The notes: generated by a model not told the origin, from the letters alone. A stretch of DNA of 64,000 nucleotides from Corallium rubrum (GCA_964035015.1 OZ036013.1:5796501-5860500); one strand, 5' to 3'. Positions 48,276-60,857 are shown, counted from the stretch's first letter. Numbers and translations: made by a program.

Positions 48276-48775
48276 ACAGCCGTGAACCGCCCGTCTACTC
48301 CGTGTTCGGAACTTGCGGATTTAAAAGCCTGCTAAACTGTTACCGTATCTGTGAAAAACCGTCCTAGACAAGAACTTCGGAAATCTCCTTCATCGCTTCG
48401 CCGTTTAGTCAACAAGTTCGTCGCAAATCTATTTTAACGTGTCTTCAGTGTTGTCCTTGTATATTTTTTAACCAGTCCGTGCCGAATATAGAAGAGATTT
48501 AGCCGTGGTCGTCGAAATTGGTCCTAGAACAACAACTTATTATTTTATTCATATGTTTGTAAAGATTTATTTTCAGGAGCGACTCCGTTTCGGAACCCGG
48601 TATGCGAATGACCTGTTCAGAGAATCAGGTTGTTGAGATTGTGAATCGCTTCGTGTATAGTCTTGAACTCAAGAACTGTGACCTATCTGTAAACAAGTAG
48701 TTTTTTATTAGTTCCATGTTTTATCTGTCCGAAATGTATCATCTCTGTTCCAATAAAGTTGGTTAAAATTAGTTA
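48276..48775 (+). terminator. 3' untranslated region and poly(A) signal of gene B
   Basis: An AATAAA signal lies at 48752-48757, about 480 bp past the stop codon; cleavage would be expected about 10-30 bases after it. No other canonical signal is seen closer to the stop. Confidence 0.6.
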
Positions 48776-49369
48776 GAAAAGAAAGCCGTTGGAATTCTAA
48801 ATTATCTCAATTTATTCAGTTTTCAAATACAGGATCAACGGAAGTGCTACGTGTTTGGAAACTTTCTAAAGCCTCGTGACTATTCTTTGGTTCAGTAGAT
48901 GAATTCCGTATCGTATATTGTTAATACGGGTTCTGGAGTTTTCGTGAATGATTCGTGCCTGCAAAATTGATATTGCGGCGCAGTTTTGTTACGGATGGAT
49001 CTTTTTTGCCAAGTTGAGATGTTGTTTTTATTACGTTGAAACATGTTGCGCGCAACTGCGAACCGGAATGTTCAAATGTTGTTCTAAAGTGACACGAAAA
49101 TACAAGCCGGTTGCAGACAGCGTATTTTTCATGTTATATATTTCAGTTTCTGGTTATTCAGATAATTATGTACTTAACATTTGTTAAAATGTTTTGAGAA
49201 AATGAAAATTTATCTTGAATTTGTATTTCACCAAAAGCGGAATCGACGAATCGCCTTCTCTTAAGCTGCGTTCCAAGCTGAATAAATTGTTTATTGTTGT
49301 TCGTTTTCGATCTATTTCGAATCTAATTTAGTCTTTCGATTGTCTTTTCAAGTTTAATTAGTCTCTTCA
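48776..49369. other. No gene recognised
   Basis: A short open frame at 48948-49187 (cysteine-rich, no known motif) is not supported by splice sites or similarity. Confidence 0.4.
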
Positions 49370-49610
49370 GTCATAGTGTATCCTTCCAGTTCAAGTTCAT
49401 CACTCTGATTCTAGTTTATCTTTTCCAGTCTAATTTATACTTGCGATTCTAGATTAATCTTCCGATGCTAGATTTATAGTCTTCCGATTCTAGTTTATCC
49501 TTCCGATTGTTTAGTTTATCCTTCCGATTGTGTTTTATCCTTCCGATTGTAGTTTATCCTTCCGATTGTAGTTTACTCTTTCCAATCTAGTTTACTCTTT
49601 CGTATCTAGA
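49370..49610 (+). repeat. Degenerate minisatellite, 18-20 bp unit
   Basis: The unit agtttatccttccgattgt is repeated about ten times. The centre (49495-49575) is regular and the edges are diverged (tcttccgatgctaga, actctttccaatcta). Confidence 0.85.
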
Positions 49611-49628
49611 TTATATGACGAGGGTTTA

Positions 49629-49773
49629 AGGCGGTTTTCCACTAGGCGACATTTGTCGACCGACTCGACATTTTTCTTTTGTCTTGGCTAATTAGTTCCA
49701 CTCGAGAGCTTGCGAGACAAAAGAAAATGTCGCTTCGCTCGACATTTTTCGCCTAGTGGAAAACTGCCTTTAG
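49629..49773. mobile_element. Short TIR element (ends aaggcggttttccactagg)
   Basis: The ends aaggcggttttccactaggc and inverse bound the element, with inner cgacatttttcttttgtct and inverse. It belongs to the aaggc-gtttccact group. Confidence 0.72.
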
Positions 49774-50246
49774 GGAGAGTCTGTTTATATTAACGTGTTA
49801 ATAGATTACTCAATACTTCTTCGCACACGAAAAAGTCTATTCTTTTTCGTTGCTAGAACGCTAGCTTGCGGTCTCGGTTTGTACGTTAGTTCAGTATGAT
49901 CTCGCGACGTCTGTTCGTCCGTTTTATGCGCGAAGGCCTGAGTATGAGACCCACGTTGAGGTATGTGCTCCAGGGCACTTCTTGTTCAGATAGAGTTACT
50001 TATATAGACCTTACTTAAAAACGGCCGTTGAATATTTACGTATAAATTTCTTCTCGCGGAATGTACGAAATTCAATTTTTATTTTATTTTACTGTCGTGG
50101 CTATTATTGGTTTTTATCTGACGTCAAAGCGGTCAGTATTGGTGCAACACAGTCTTTATACTATTGGAAGTTATTCTTATTCAAACATTTCCTATTGTTT
50201 CACCACCCTAATGGTAACCGATCACGTGAGTGAAAACGATCCATAA

Positions 50247-50475
50247 AAGCGTTCTTAAAATATCGTTGCAGTATAATCCTCAAGTTGACCAATTCTTTTG
50301 ATGAAAATTATTGCTAACTTGAGTAACTTCCTGTTTTGAATTTGATTGGTTTCTGTTTTATAAACAACCAATGAGGAACAGGATTATTTGCCAAACACCA
50401 TCAAAGTCGAAATAGGAAGTTGTCAACGAATCTTATCAAATGAATTGTTCAACTTGAGGAATACATTTATTGCCC
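50247..50475. repeat. Diverged copy of the 54211-54501 fold-back family
   Basis: Shares gcgttcttaaaat, caattc-tttgatgaaaatt, aacttcctgttttgaatttg and inverse parts with the cleaner copy at 54211-54501. Confidence 0.6.
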
Positions 50476-50554
50476 GCAACCTTATTTTACGGAATGCTTG
50501 CTTAAAATCGTGCTTATAAAAATATTCGACGGTCATTTTGGAATGAGGTATACA

Positions 50555-50690
50555 CACTGATCTCAAATAATAGACTCATTATACTGGATAGAGCATCCAG
50601 TGCTCGCTGTACTTCAATTTTTGCCACACGCGAAACAATAGATGCTCTATCCATAATGAGTATATTATATTAGATCAGTGGGTATACAGC
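50555..50690. repeat. Fold-back repeat (ends cactgatctcaaataatag)
   Basis: The arm with gactcattatactggatag and agagcatc is inverted around cacgcgaaac. A single arm is also seen near 690-735. Confidence 0.65.
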
Positions 50691-51377
50691 CACTCACCAA
50701 CTGATATATTCATATTAGCTTGGTCTTTGCCGATATGAAAGGGAGTGCAAATGTTGTAGCCTTTGTCAATCTACTGGGGATAAGCGATTAAAGCTAAGTC
50801 AGTCTACTGCCCTGTCTACTCGTATTTTTAATAATAAGACGCCTGCGCAGGCTTTCCCTCGGGCTGCTGATTTCTGAAAGCCTCGCGTAGCCCATGCATA
50901 ATTATTGCATAGATTTTCATTGCATAGATTTTTTTCTTCTTCCTGTAACCATCCCCCCCGGGCAATACCCCGGGGATTTGTAATTTTTTATGAAGCTCCT
51001 CGACCACTGATCATCTGAGACAACTCGGCCAAACCTCTGACGTCCTTCACTTTAAAGTTTCCAATTATTTTTAATACACCTTGATTCGCTGACAGTCCGA
51101 CTACTCTCTGACATCTTTGTTTGAGACGAAAGATCGATAAAATGGCAAGAAAAGCTTCGTTCTTCTAAAATTCATTAATAGTTCATGAGGAAAACACAAA
51201 GAAAATCATAAGCGTATCGGATCTATATATGTGATATAGACTCACTTTAGTTTCTCGCTGGTTTTTAACGGCTGAGATAAGCTTAATTTTCAAAATTACT
51301 ACGCCAATGAACATATGAAGTGATGAATTTTAGAAGTCATTTAAAAACCTTGCAGTACGGGCTTTATCGGCTTATAT

Positions 51378-51378
<1 letters not shown>
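50691..51378. other. No gene recognised
   Basis: A short GC-rich palindrome (ccccgggcaataccccgggg) at 50957-50976 is the only structure noted. Confidence 0.4.

Positions 51379-51462
<84 letters not shown>
51379..51462. repeat. (TA)n microsatellite
   Basis: About 42 perfect TA units, longest of three such arrays in the window. Confidence 0.97.
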
Positions 51463-51466
<4 letters not shown>

Positions 51467-51826
51467 TGGTAGCGCAGATCCGCCATCTTACTACTCCCTG
51501 TCCAGTACTCTTTGCGGGCTTATCACTAAATGTCGGTGTGGGTTTCTTTTCTCTGATGTTTTTCTCGGACAGCCGCTTTCGGCAAATTTGCTTGCAGTGT
51601 GATCCATGTTTGGAGTTCCATATTTAGCCAAGGTGGGTAATTCCTTCAGAACTACGTGAATTCCGTGTATTAATGAAGTATGTTTTGTTGGTTGAACAAG
51701 TATTTTTCATTCAATTCATAATCTCGTGGCAATGGAAGGGTTTCCCAAAAAATAGCCAAGACATTTGACATCAACATTGTCTTAGAGAGAAGGTGGAAAG
51801 CTATTTTTCACCCATCTTAGGCTTAG

Positions 51827-52134
51827 TTAAAACATAGTCAATCGAGATATGGTCTGGAAACTCGGCAAACTTCAAAGCGCCTATAATGAGCTGTGATTTT
51901 ATGTTGAATCGTACCCTTACACCGTGCACATCCTTTGTTTTAGGTTTATTAATATTTAAATAGCACGGTTGAGTGATTGAAGTGAAACGTTGCGATTGGA
52001 CAATTCGTTCATTATACTAAAATACAATGTGTTCAGTGACCGTGCACAAAAATGCATAAAGGCGAACAAAAAGATAGACCAAAGACTTTAGCTGAGTTTC
52101 CAGACCATATCTCGATTGACTATGGTTAAAACTT
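51827..52134. mobile_element. TIR element (ends ttagttaaaacatagtcaat)
   Basis: The arm agtcaatcgagatatggtct, ggaaactc is inverted at 52090-52134. A diverged relative lies immediately to the right (52180-52405; gcggcgaacatcaaagcg). Confidence 0.7.
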
Positions 52135-52462
52135 TAAAAGTATGTCCAAGTTATTTTGAGTGTAAATCTAACTATAGTCCCCAGAATTATTTTCTGGAGA
52201 CGCGGCGAACATCAAAGCGGTTAACAATGAGCTACAATTTAGGTTGAGGGTAGCAAATAAGGTGCACAATCTTTTGTTTTACGTTCATTAATATTTATAA
52301 AGCAACGCTGCTATTGGTTGATTGCTTCATTATACCAAAAATACAATGTGTTCAGCAAGCGTTAAGGTGAAATAAGGTGCGAAGACTTTGGTCACGTTTC
52401 CAGACAATTCATTTCTAGGGACTGATCTAACCATTTTGATTAAAGTTTGGTCGTAATTGTGC

Positions 52463-52745
52463 CATAGATAATGGAAGGGGAACAGATAGGAAACTTACGA
52501 AACTGGAATCGATGTTTGCACAACTTGCTATGGTAATTATACACTTATAAGGGGCTAATCGCACCTAACGGGTGGTCCCACACGGCTAAAATCAGACACT
52601 ACTGACTTACGTGATATTAACACTATTGTTTAATTTCAGTAATAGCTGATCCTGGCCGTGTGGGACCACCCGTTAGGTGCGATCAGCCGCTTATAAGTGT
52701 ATAATTACCAGCAAGTTGTGCAATCATCGGTTTCGTAAGATCGTT
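52463..52745. mobile_element. Second copy of the 2797-3736 TIR family
   Basis: The ends catagataatggaaggggaa, aacttacgaaac and the inverse (ttggtttcgtaag-type) are shared, with the block cttataaggggctaat and ggtggtcccaca in both arms. Its interior is far shorter than that of the first copy, and its right end is truncated. Confidence 0.72.
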
Positions 52746-52933
52746 TTAAGTTTCCTGCGTGTCAATTTCAGAATTTGTTGAAAATGTGGAGACTACTTTC
52801 CTGAAATCTACCGCTTATATCCTTTTGTGTGCATATAAGTGAGTCTTTCTGGTCTCGTGATAAAGCAAAGATTGTTTTGAATTGCAGACATACAAAAAAT
52901 AGGTATGCAGTGCGTACATGCGGATACTGGTAT

Positions 52934-53119
52934 TTATAGACCTTATTCAAAAATGGCCGCCGAATTAAAATTATTTTATATACATATAAATTACCTTTAT
53001 GAACTCGTTTTCATGTGGGAAATTCAAAATAATTTTTACTTTAAAACGAGGTCATAAGGGCTAATTTATATACACATAAAAGAATTCTAATTCGGCGGCC
53101 GTTTTTGAATAAGGTCTAT
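52934..53119. repeat. Fold-back repeat (ends tagaccttattcaaaaatgg)
   Basis: The arms tagaccttattcaaaaatgg, ccgccgaatta and inverse are near-perfect at the ends. A diverged copy is at 23070-23290. Confidence 0.78.
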
Positions 53120-53879
53120 TTGGCTGGAGAGTGTAAGATAACTAATTGTGGATTGTAATTTCAATTTCATGCAAACATACTGAAAATGCTAGAGTATCTT
53201 GTGACATATATAAGAGCCCAGCACAAAACTCGAGGTAATTGTATTCAAAATATAATTTCAGTGAATCTAAATATTTAAATTTCCATTACATTCAATTACC
53301 TATCTATTATTTGTTGTTGTTCTTCTTCTTCTTCTTCTTCTTACAAATTGCAATTATTGCATCATCCCAATAGGCTTTGCGAAACCACGCGGTGTGCTAT
53401 CGATCTGGTATTGCTCCGTCTTGAAGCTTTTAGAAGATACAAGTGACTTTAGAACACTGTTATTAATCAGTCATGTGGCTGAAAATTGTGCTCACTACGC
53501 TTACAACTGCAGATCTTATGGCGGTAAATCTACACTAAACGGTGCTGAGCTATTTACAGTATATTTCGATCTGGGTTAATATTTCGCTGTCTCGATCAAG
53601 ACAAACTGATTATAAACGATTTATATGATTTATTCAATTTTAATACTGAAAAGTATTACTCATGCTCACAATCTGATAACTTGCTGACTATTGAAAACTA
53701 TCTGCAAGATGAGCGAGACACAAACAACGTTGAAAACAGAATTGACAATTTGCAAAGTCCCTATAATCGCATTAAAAATATGATACTTATATCGCTTTAA
53801 TTTTTCGCTCGAATGTAAACGTGATCATGCAACACGTATTTTCGATAAGTATTAGATAGCACCAGCGCAAAGCACAGCC
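53120..53879. other. No gene recognised
   Basis: Only a (TTC)n tract at about 53322-53341 and short open frames without known motifs. Confidence 0.4.
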
Positions 53880-54210
53880 TGAAAATTTCTGCTTGTGGAT
53901 TCTAGTTAAACATCTCGGCCCAGCGCTTATCATGTTAACACTTCAAACATTAAGGCTATTCAGGTTTGAGAAATATTGATTAGAACGGTTTAGCACTCTT
54001 GTCTGAGCAAAAACGCTATATATTGACTGCACCCTTCCGTCTTCTTTTTCCCTTCAACATGTACTCTTACGTCTCACCTAATAGAAATAACAATAATCGT
54101 TAATTTCTAACGATTAACCCTAATCTCTAATCCCTAACACTAAAATGTTTGAACTCACGTTTAGGTAAATCGGCAAAAACAGGAAACGTGGACGCTAATA
54201 GCATTGTTAC

Positions 54211-54501
54211 TGTCGTGGCAATAGAAGCGTTCCTAAAATAATTGTGCAGTTGTATTCCTCACGTTGAACAATTCATTTGATGAAAATATTGCTAAACTTC
54301 CTGTTTTGAATTCTGTTTTGAATTTGATTGGTGCTTGGCAAATAATCCTTTTTCTTATTGGTTATTCAAAAACCAGGAACCAATCAAATTCAAAACAGGA
54401 AGTTTAGCAATAATAAACAGGAAGTTCATCAAATGAATTGATCAATTTGAACAAATGAATTGCACAATTATTTTAGGAACGCTTCTATTGCCACGACAGT
54501 A
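54211..54501. mobile_element. TIR element (ends ctgtcgtggcaatagaagc)
   Basis: The ends actgtcgtggcaatagaagc, gttcctaaaataattg and inverse are nearly perfect; inner aacttcctgttttgaattt is also inverted. It is flanked by TTA on the left and TAA on the right. Confidence 0.8.
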
Positions 54502-54539
54502 AAGACTGATATTTTTATGTTTTCTATGTGTGTTTTAGG

Positions 54540-54890
54540 GACCGTTTACATGAATCCGGATTGAGTTTCAATCCGTATTAAATTAGCGAAGTCAATTAGC
54601 GAAGTCAATCCGTGTTTACATGGGAATTGGGTTTCTGGATTGAAATCCGCCTGTCGCCTGAAATCCGAAAATATTAGAAAACACGCATGCATTGTTTGAT
54701 CTAGTCATCTCTGTCACGTTTTTCATTCCGGAATGAAACTCGCACCGCGTTCACATGATTCCGGAACGAAATTTCAATCCAGAATGAGATTTCAATCCGG
54801 AATGAGCTAATCTCAATCCAGATTCATGTAAACAGATCAAGAGGTTTGATCAGACGCGGAATGAGTTCAATCCGGATTCATGTAACACAT
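54540..54890. repeat. Fold-back-rich element (accgtttacatgaatccgga)
   Basis: Several inverted copies of gtttacatgaatccggat and ttcaatccg units; boundaries are unclear. Confidence 0.5.
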
Positions 54891-55120
54891 GCATTGATGC
54901 GTCTCAATAAATGAATGTTCAACGCGTTTTTTGAAAAAGTATTGAATACGTCTACATGTAACATAAACTGCCAAGCACGATGGATTTCTGCGTTTAAACT
55001 TATAGCTAAAACATCTTGGCCGAGCGCCTAACACGTAAACACTTCATACATTTAATAGTTAAAAGGGCATTCAGATTTCAGAAACCGAAACCAAACAAGC
55101 GCTCACACTGTTTCTTCGTC

Positions 55121-55784
55121 CTTGACCTTGGAAAGCTTGTCGTTTAGGCGACAAAGTCGAAGCGCCTTCCGGAATTAGTATAGTAACACCTTGTATGGTT
55201 TTATTACATGATACTGTATTGAACACGAGAAAGTATTGCATGTAAATATGCAGTCACCGCGCGCTTGTTATTTATAGTATAAAACAGTACATAGATGCAT
55301 AAAAATATATTCAAATGCTGAAATACATATTGTTTTGAAACCAGGCAATCCGCAAATCAAAACCGTTCAAATTTATACCGACAGACCAGTAGCCCACTGT
55401 CAGCTGTCGACTTGTCATATATTTCTTGGCGTCTTCTGATAGCGCGCAAATGTTCATTACCTAAAGCAAAACTCAACTTTCTATCTCCCATTCGTTGTTC
55501 TGGTACACGTTCGTAAACCCTTTGGACATACAAATAAGACTTCTGAAGTATGTTGATTCGGACTATTTGTCGTTTGTGTTGATCACGTGATTGACGAAAA
55601 CATTCGTTCGCATTGCACACAACCGCGCGCATGACATAGCGGATATGGTTTAGCAACCAGTATTCGCAAAAAATAAAAGTGCACAAAAGAATATTCAAAT
55701 AGCTCTGATGTGTAAATACTCTATCTGTTGTAATTAATATTAAATTTTTGGACTTTCCAGCCTCCCTCGCAGAGAAAAACTTGA
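55121..55784. other. No gene recognised
   Basis: The long minus-strand frame that covers 55357-55971 is formed mainly by the minisatellite; its unique part shows no domain I know. Confidence 0.4.
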
Positions 55785-56028
55785 GTGGAGTGGGCAATCC
55801 CAGGTGGAGAAGTGGACAAACTTGGATGGGGTGGGCAATCTCGAGTGGAGTGGGCAATCTCGGGTGGAGTGGGCAATCTCGGGTGGAGTGGGCAATCCCG
55901 GGTGGAGTGGGCAATCTCGGGTGGAGTGGGCAATCTCGGGTTGAGTGAGCAATCTCGGGTGGAGTGGGCAATCTCGGGTGGAGTGGGCAATCTCGAGTGG
56001 AGTGGGCAATCTTGGGTGGAGTGGGCTA
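55785..56028 (+). repeat. 19-bp minisatellite
   Basis: The unit gggcaatctcgggtggagt occurs about 12 times with small changes (cccggg, ctcgag, cttggg), interrupted by an older variant near 55810-55830. Unit length is not a multiple of 3, so all frames repeat the same peptide every 57 bp; open frames here are artefacts. Confidence 0.93.
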
Positions 56029-56236
56029 GGAGGTGTCACTTTGGCCACAGACTGCATAGAGTTGCCTGTGGAGTAGGCTAAAGGTTTTTGTCCAATTTGA
56101 GGCAGCACCACTTGCGATAGTAATTTCTAGTTTATGAAAGTAGTCTTGTTTGCCTCGTGTCCAGGCTCTTACTCCTCTTCCCTCGCAGTTGATACTGTGA
56201 CTTCATATTTTAGAGACAATTTGCTGTTTTGTATGG

Positions 56237-56383
56237 GTTAATTGATGGTCACGAGTGTGATATGGGATTTAACATCGCGCCCCCTCGTGGCTGTTAAGTT
56301 TCACTCAGGCCGAGTGGCAGTTAAGCTTCACAAGCGATGTTAAATCCCGTATCACACGAGTGAACATCAATTAACCATTTTAT
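56237..56383. repeat. Fold-back repeat (arms ggttaattgatg, gatttaacatcgc)
   Basis: The arms gggttaattgatg, cacgagtgtgatatgggatt and taacatcg are inverted around a short centre. Confidence 0.72.
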
Positions 56384-56449
56384 CTCATGACTGTCGCAGT
56401 GAAATCATTTTGTTGTTTTATTTAACTTACCGAGAAAGAAACAAGAGTT

Positions 56450-56630
56450 AAGGCGGATTTCCATTCAGCTTTTTTTGTCGAGCGAGCGACTTTTTGCGAT
56501 CGGTTTCTTTGTCTCATAAGCCCTCGGGTGGAACGGATCCAGTCGACAGCCCACAATTCAAAAGATCTGAAAGCGATCACAAAACGTCGATCGCGCGACA
56601 AAAAGCACTGAAAGGAAATCGGCCTTTAGA
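56450..56630. mobile_element. TIR element of the 12205-12640 unit family
   Basis: The ends aaggcggatttccattcag and ctgaaaggaaatcggcctt are inverted, with gcgactttttgcgatcg inside as in the palindromic cluster near 12.3 kb. Confidence 0.75.
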
Positions 56631-57145
56631 AAGGAAAATACTCGGCATGCGATAAGCAGTCAAAACAATGAGATGACTAGTTATCCCACTATGCATACTC
56701 ATCTGCATGCTAATCAGTTGAATAAAGGATTTAACCGGTCTGTTAGAACAATGAAATGTGGGTGTGTCATGAGATAAGTTGTAAGAGTCGGGGCAGATTT
56801 TTGACGTCACAATATCAGTCCAGTATAAGAAGCATTTCCCGCTGCAAGTACCGGCTGGTCACGTGGCTCGTTAACAATTCCGTTCTCAAGGGTGACATTT
56901 AACTACTAGTAATTATTGATATAGACTGTTTTTCAAAGCCAAACCAGTTATTTGCTTAGAAATTTTGTGTTTTGTCGAGACCAACAGGACGAAGAACAAT
57001 TAAAGGTGATCTCCAATCCGTTCTACGATGTACGAAACTAAAAGCCAGAGGCAGCCGATAATTTAAAGAAAAATAATGTGAAACACAATCCGAAGATGAA
57101 CATCTTGAAAACCCAAATAAATGGATCAAAAACAAGACAAGGGCA
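56631..57145. other. No gene recognised
   Basis: The text aattaaaggtgatctccaat at about 56996 matches the end of the 25682-26007 family; a related block is at 57880-57960. No exon is seen. Confidence 0.4.
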
Positions 57146-57692
57146 AGGTTCGAATTAACTATTGAAAACTGGTTCGTGGATTTTAAAAAAGTTCCATCAG
57201 TATAATCGGCCTGATTTTTTACCTCCATTTTAAAGTACCTATAGTAATCAATGCCTTAAAAACTAATACTCTCAAGAAACAAAAAGGTTTATTTTTTGTA
57301 GAGATCTAGATATCCGTGTGTAACATGCCTGATTTTAGCTTTTCTCAGTCTTTTCTTCTCTTTGAAACTCCCACAGCTTATTGTAGTGTGCTAGGTTTTT
57401 GCCGTGTTCACATTTATTCTGTGCCATAGTGGAAAGTTTGCGTGAGTGCAAGTGGACGCTCGAAAAATGCTTCCACAGTACCACTGACCACTTAACGTAA
57501 ACTACTTCAAGTACCCTGTGTTGCTGTGTGAGACCAGTTCAGTATTAGTACCGAATCTGCAATAATATAAAGTTTCAAAAGTCACTCGTTACTTTCGATT
57601 CGTGATTTTTATTAAAATTTTTGCTTTTGCGTTCGTTAAATTCGTAATTTGGTTCGTGAATCACGAATCACGAACCGTTAATTCGAACCTTG
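57146..57692. mobile_element. TIR element (ends caaggttcgaattaac)
   Basis: The ends caaggttcgaattaac and gttaattcgaaccttg are inverted, followed by ggttcgtg-type repeats. It is non-coding and probably nested between the ends of the aaaggtgat family. Confidence 0.55.
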
Positions 57693-58235
57693 AAGGGTGA
57701 AATGGTAATATTTCGTCTCTACTCCAAAGTCATCAGATCATCAGTCAATCTGATTATGACTTTGGAATAGAGTCGAAATTAATCTTCATCTTTTTGTCTT
57801 GTTTTCATCTTTTTGTCTTGTTTTTTTTTTTATCCATATCTTGGGTATTTCAAGAGGTTTATCTTCGGATTGTTATATAATTATTTTACGAAACTAAGAT
57901 TTACATCTTTATTTGCAAATAAATAGTTTTATATCTCTTTCAAGATTGTAAACTTTTCTTGCTTTTTCATTACATCCCCGACTCACTCTTCAGGATTGTT
58001 TACACTATTAAAATTGTGGTATGTCATGTAATTTCATACGTAAAGTTTTCTAGCGCACTCCATCTTGTTCGTCGAGCAAGTGGAAACGAGGTTATCGTAT
58101 CAAAACATAGCGGTGGGTCATGTGCAAAATGGACTGGAGTAACAACATTTGACGTGTTTTCATCGAAAACAGATAACTGTCTCAGAACTATGAATTTGGA
58201 GTTCTTGTTCGCGGTAATGAGAGTGCAATAGACCT

Positions 58236-58649
58236 TTTCACCAATAGCGGCGCCATCTTGAATTCGCATTGCATTGTAGTCTATCCAGGGTAACAAGCTC
58301 CATTAAAAGGGCGATTGCGTAGTGTTGAGACACAATGCGGTAAGTTTTTCTTTATAAACACTTAAGTGGTAAAAATATCTAAATATAATAGTTGTCATAT
58401 TGGTAAAAGCAATTCTCGGACGTGTAAGGATAGATTCATGACAAATGTATCCTTATACGTACGGGAATTATTGCTTTTGCCAATATGACAACGATCATAT
58501 CTAGACATTGTTGCAATGAAAGTGTTAAGAAAAAATTACCGCATTGTGTCTCAACACTAAGCAATCACCCTTTTACTTGAGCTTATTACCCTGGATAGAC
58601 CACAATGCATTGCGAATTCAAGATGGTGCCGCTATTGGTGAAAAGGTCC
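58236..58649. mobile_element. Fold-back element, about 200-bp arms
   Basis: The ends agaccttttcaccaatagcg, gcgccatcttgaattcgc and inverse bound the element, with inner caatgcggtaagttttt and agttgtcatattggtaaaag inverted. The arms cover nearly the whole element. Confidence 0.82.
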
Positions 58650-58778
58650 ATTCGGAAATGACCTATTTTTCGCGCGAAGCGGAATTTCTCTTCATCGTGT
58701 GAAGTTTATAGTGGCATTAATTAGGAAAGAAAAAAGTTACTCTACACGAAAAATTTCGCTTTGTGGAAAACTGGGTTT

Positions 58779-59086
58779 AATCATAGTTAATAGAACGTAT
58801 ACGTGGTTTGGAAAGTCGTCCAAAATCTATGGTTTTGTTCAAGTTCATGGAAACTTGTGCAACTTCACAGTATTATATTTTCTGTATAATGAAGCAGTTA
58901 TCCAATAATGGATAACTGCTTCATACAGAAAAATAACGGATTTACTTAGTGTGGTCCTTCATCGTCACGTGTTCATAGAATTTATTTCTATGTAAGGAAT
59001 TCTCCATTGTCTTTCAACATGACCATTACTTCAAGTTGAAAGACCATAGAGCTTCCAAACCATATGTTCTATTAACTATGGTTTAG
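58779..59086. mobile_element. TIR element (ends taatcatagttaatagaacg)
   Basis: The ends tcatagttaatagaacgtat, ggtttggaa and the inverse bound the element, with a central palindrome gaagcagttatccaataatg. Confidence 0.72.
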
Positions 59087-59339
59087 TAGAAATTGAAATT
59101 AGAACACTGGTTATATAAGTTGTGACGGTAGTACTTAATGTTTTTAACTTCTGTTTAGGTACCGTGAGTGTTTGACAGTTCGTCCGGAGTGAGCAAGGGA
59201 GTAACTTGCTTTACCATGTTGAACGAGATGTCCCACATCGAAAAACCACAAGTGTACAGTCATCCGACTCCAGAGTTGAAATAGCTTGAAGCAGATCCGA
59301 GTCGCGTTTTTGGATGACTTGCGAGCATAATGAGATGAA

Positions 59340-59935
59340 ATAGAAAAGGAAGTAATACAATAGGATGGAATAGAATATAATGGTGTAGAATAGAACACAA
59401 TGGAGTAGAGTAGAATGGAATATAGTGCATTGAAATGGAATAGAATACAATCCAATAGTAGGATGGAATAGAATAGATAATACACTGATGGATAGAATAC
59501 AATGGAGTTGAATAGAATGGAATACAATGTATTGGAATGGAATAGAATACATTGACATAATAGTATAAAATAGAATGCCATACAATAGGTGGAATAGACT
59601 AGGATGGAATAGAATACAGTGGAATAGAATAGAATGACATAATAGGATGGAGTAGAATACAATGGAATAGAATAGAATTCATCAATGGAATGAAACAAAA
59701 TGGAATAGGATACAATGAAGCAGAATGGAATAGAATACAGTGGAATAGAATAGAATGACAATAGGGTGGAGTAGAATACATGGAATAGAATACAATGGAA
59801 TAGAATCGAATTCAATGGAATGAAACAAAATGGAATAGAATACAGTGGAATAGAACACAATGACATAGAATACAATGCATTATTGGAATGAAAAAGAAAA
59901 AAAAAAACACAACAAAACACAATGACATAGCAGGA
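59340..59935 (+). repeat. Degenerate GGAAT-type satellite, block 1
   Basis: Tandem five-base units tggaat/agaat/acaat with frequent changes. On the minus strand this gives Tyr-Ser-Ile-Pro-rich frames that are artefacts. Confidence 0.92.
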
Positions 59936-60184
59936 TGGAATAGCGCACTCGATCTCGTTTCTCGAGCCAGCATTTCATTTCCGACCAGGCAATGCTGGCT
60001 CGGGAGCGAAATTGTTAGCGCTTCTGGTAAAATATCGGGTCACGCGCAAAACAGACTAAAGATCGCCTCTCATCTGTAACAACATTCGATGCGTTTTCAG
60101 AACGAGGTTTCCGTATTCCTTATATAACTATCTCAGAACTATGAATTTGGGGTTCTTGTTTGCGGTAACTAGAATCAATGGGTT

Positions 60185-60563
60185 GAAATAGATTTAATAC
60201 ATGCGATGGAATAGAATACAATAAGATGGAATGGAATACAGTGGAATAGAATGCAGTGGAGTAGAATGCAGTGAGGTGGAATAGAATGGAATACAATGTA
60301 TTGGAATGGAATGGAATAGAATACATTGACATAATAGTATAAAATAGAATGCCATACAATAGGTTGGAATAGGGTAGAATGGAATATAATACAGTGGAAT
60401 AGAATAGAATGGCATAATAGGATGGAATAGAATACAGTGGAATAGAATCGAATTCATTAATGGAATGAAACAAAGTGGAATAGGATACAATGAAGCAGAA
60501 TGGAATAGAATACAATGGAATGGAGTACAATGAAATAGAATACAATGCATTATTGGAATGAAA
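60185..60563 (+). repeat. Degenerate GGAAT-type satellite, block 2
   Basis: As block 1, with several internal stretches nearly identical to it (for example ggaatgaaacaaa, gtggaataggatacaatgaa), showing that larger segments have been duplicated. Confidence 0.92.
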
Positions 60564-60857
60564 AAACAACAACGCAATGACCTATCAGGATGGAATAGCG
60601 CACTCGATCCCCGTTCCTCGAGCCAGCATTTCATTTGACCAGGCAATGCTGGCTCCGGGGGACGAAATTGTTAGCGCTTCTGGTAAAATAGCGGGTCACG
60701 CGCAAAACGGACTAAAGATCGCCTTTCATACATTTGATGCGTTTTCAGAACGAGGTCTCCGTATTCCTTCCAAAACAAGTTATTGTGGACATTGCTTGGA
60801 ACGTATAACTGACTCAGAACTATGAATTTGGGGTTCTTGTTACCGGTAACTAGAATC

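Larger units (their letters stand above)
53880..55120 (+). repeat. Direct repeat pair flanking other elements
   Basis: Text with aaacatctcggcccagcgc, cttcaaacatt and cattcaggttt at 53905-53970 recurs as aaacatcttggccgagcgc, cttcatacattt and cattcagattt at 55005-55080. The TIR elements at 54211-54501 and 54540-54890 lie between. Confidence 0.55.

Noticed and set aside
55357-56111. Minus-strand frames with PTPPEIAHSTRDC repeats
   Set aside because: Arises from the 19-bp minisatellite read in three frames; no start context or domain.
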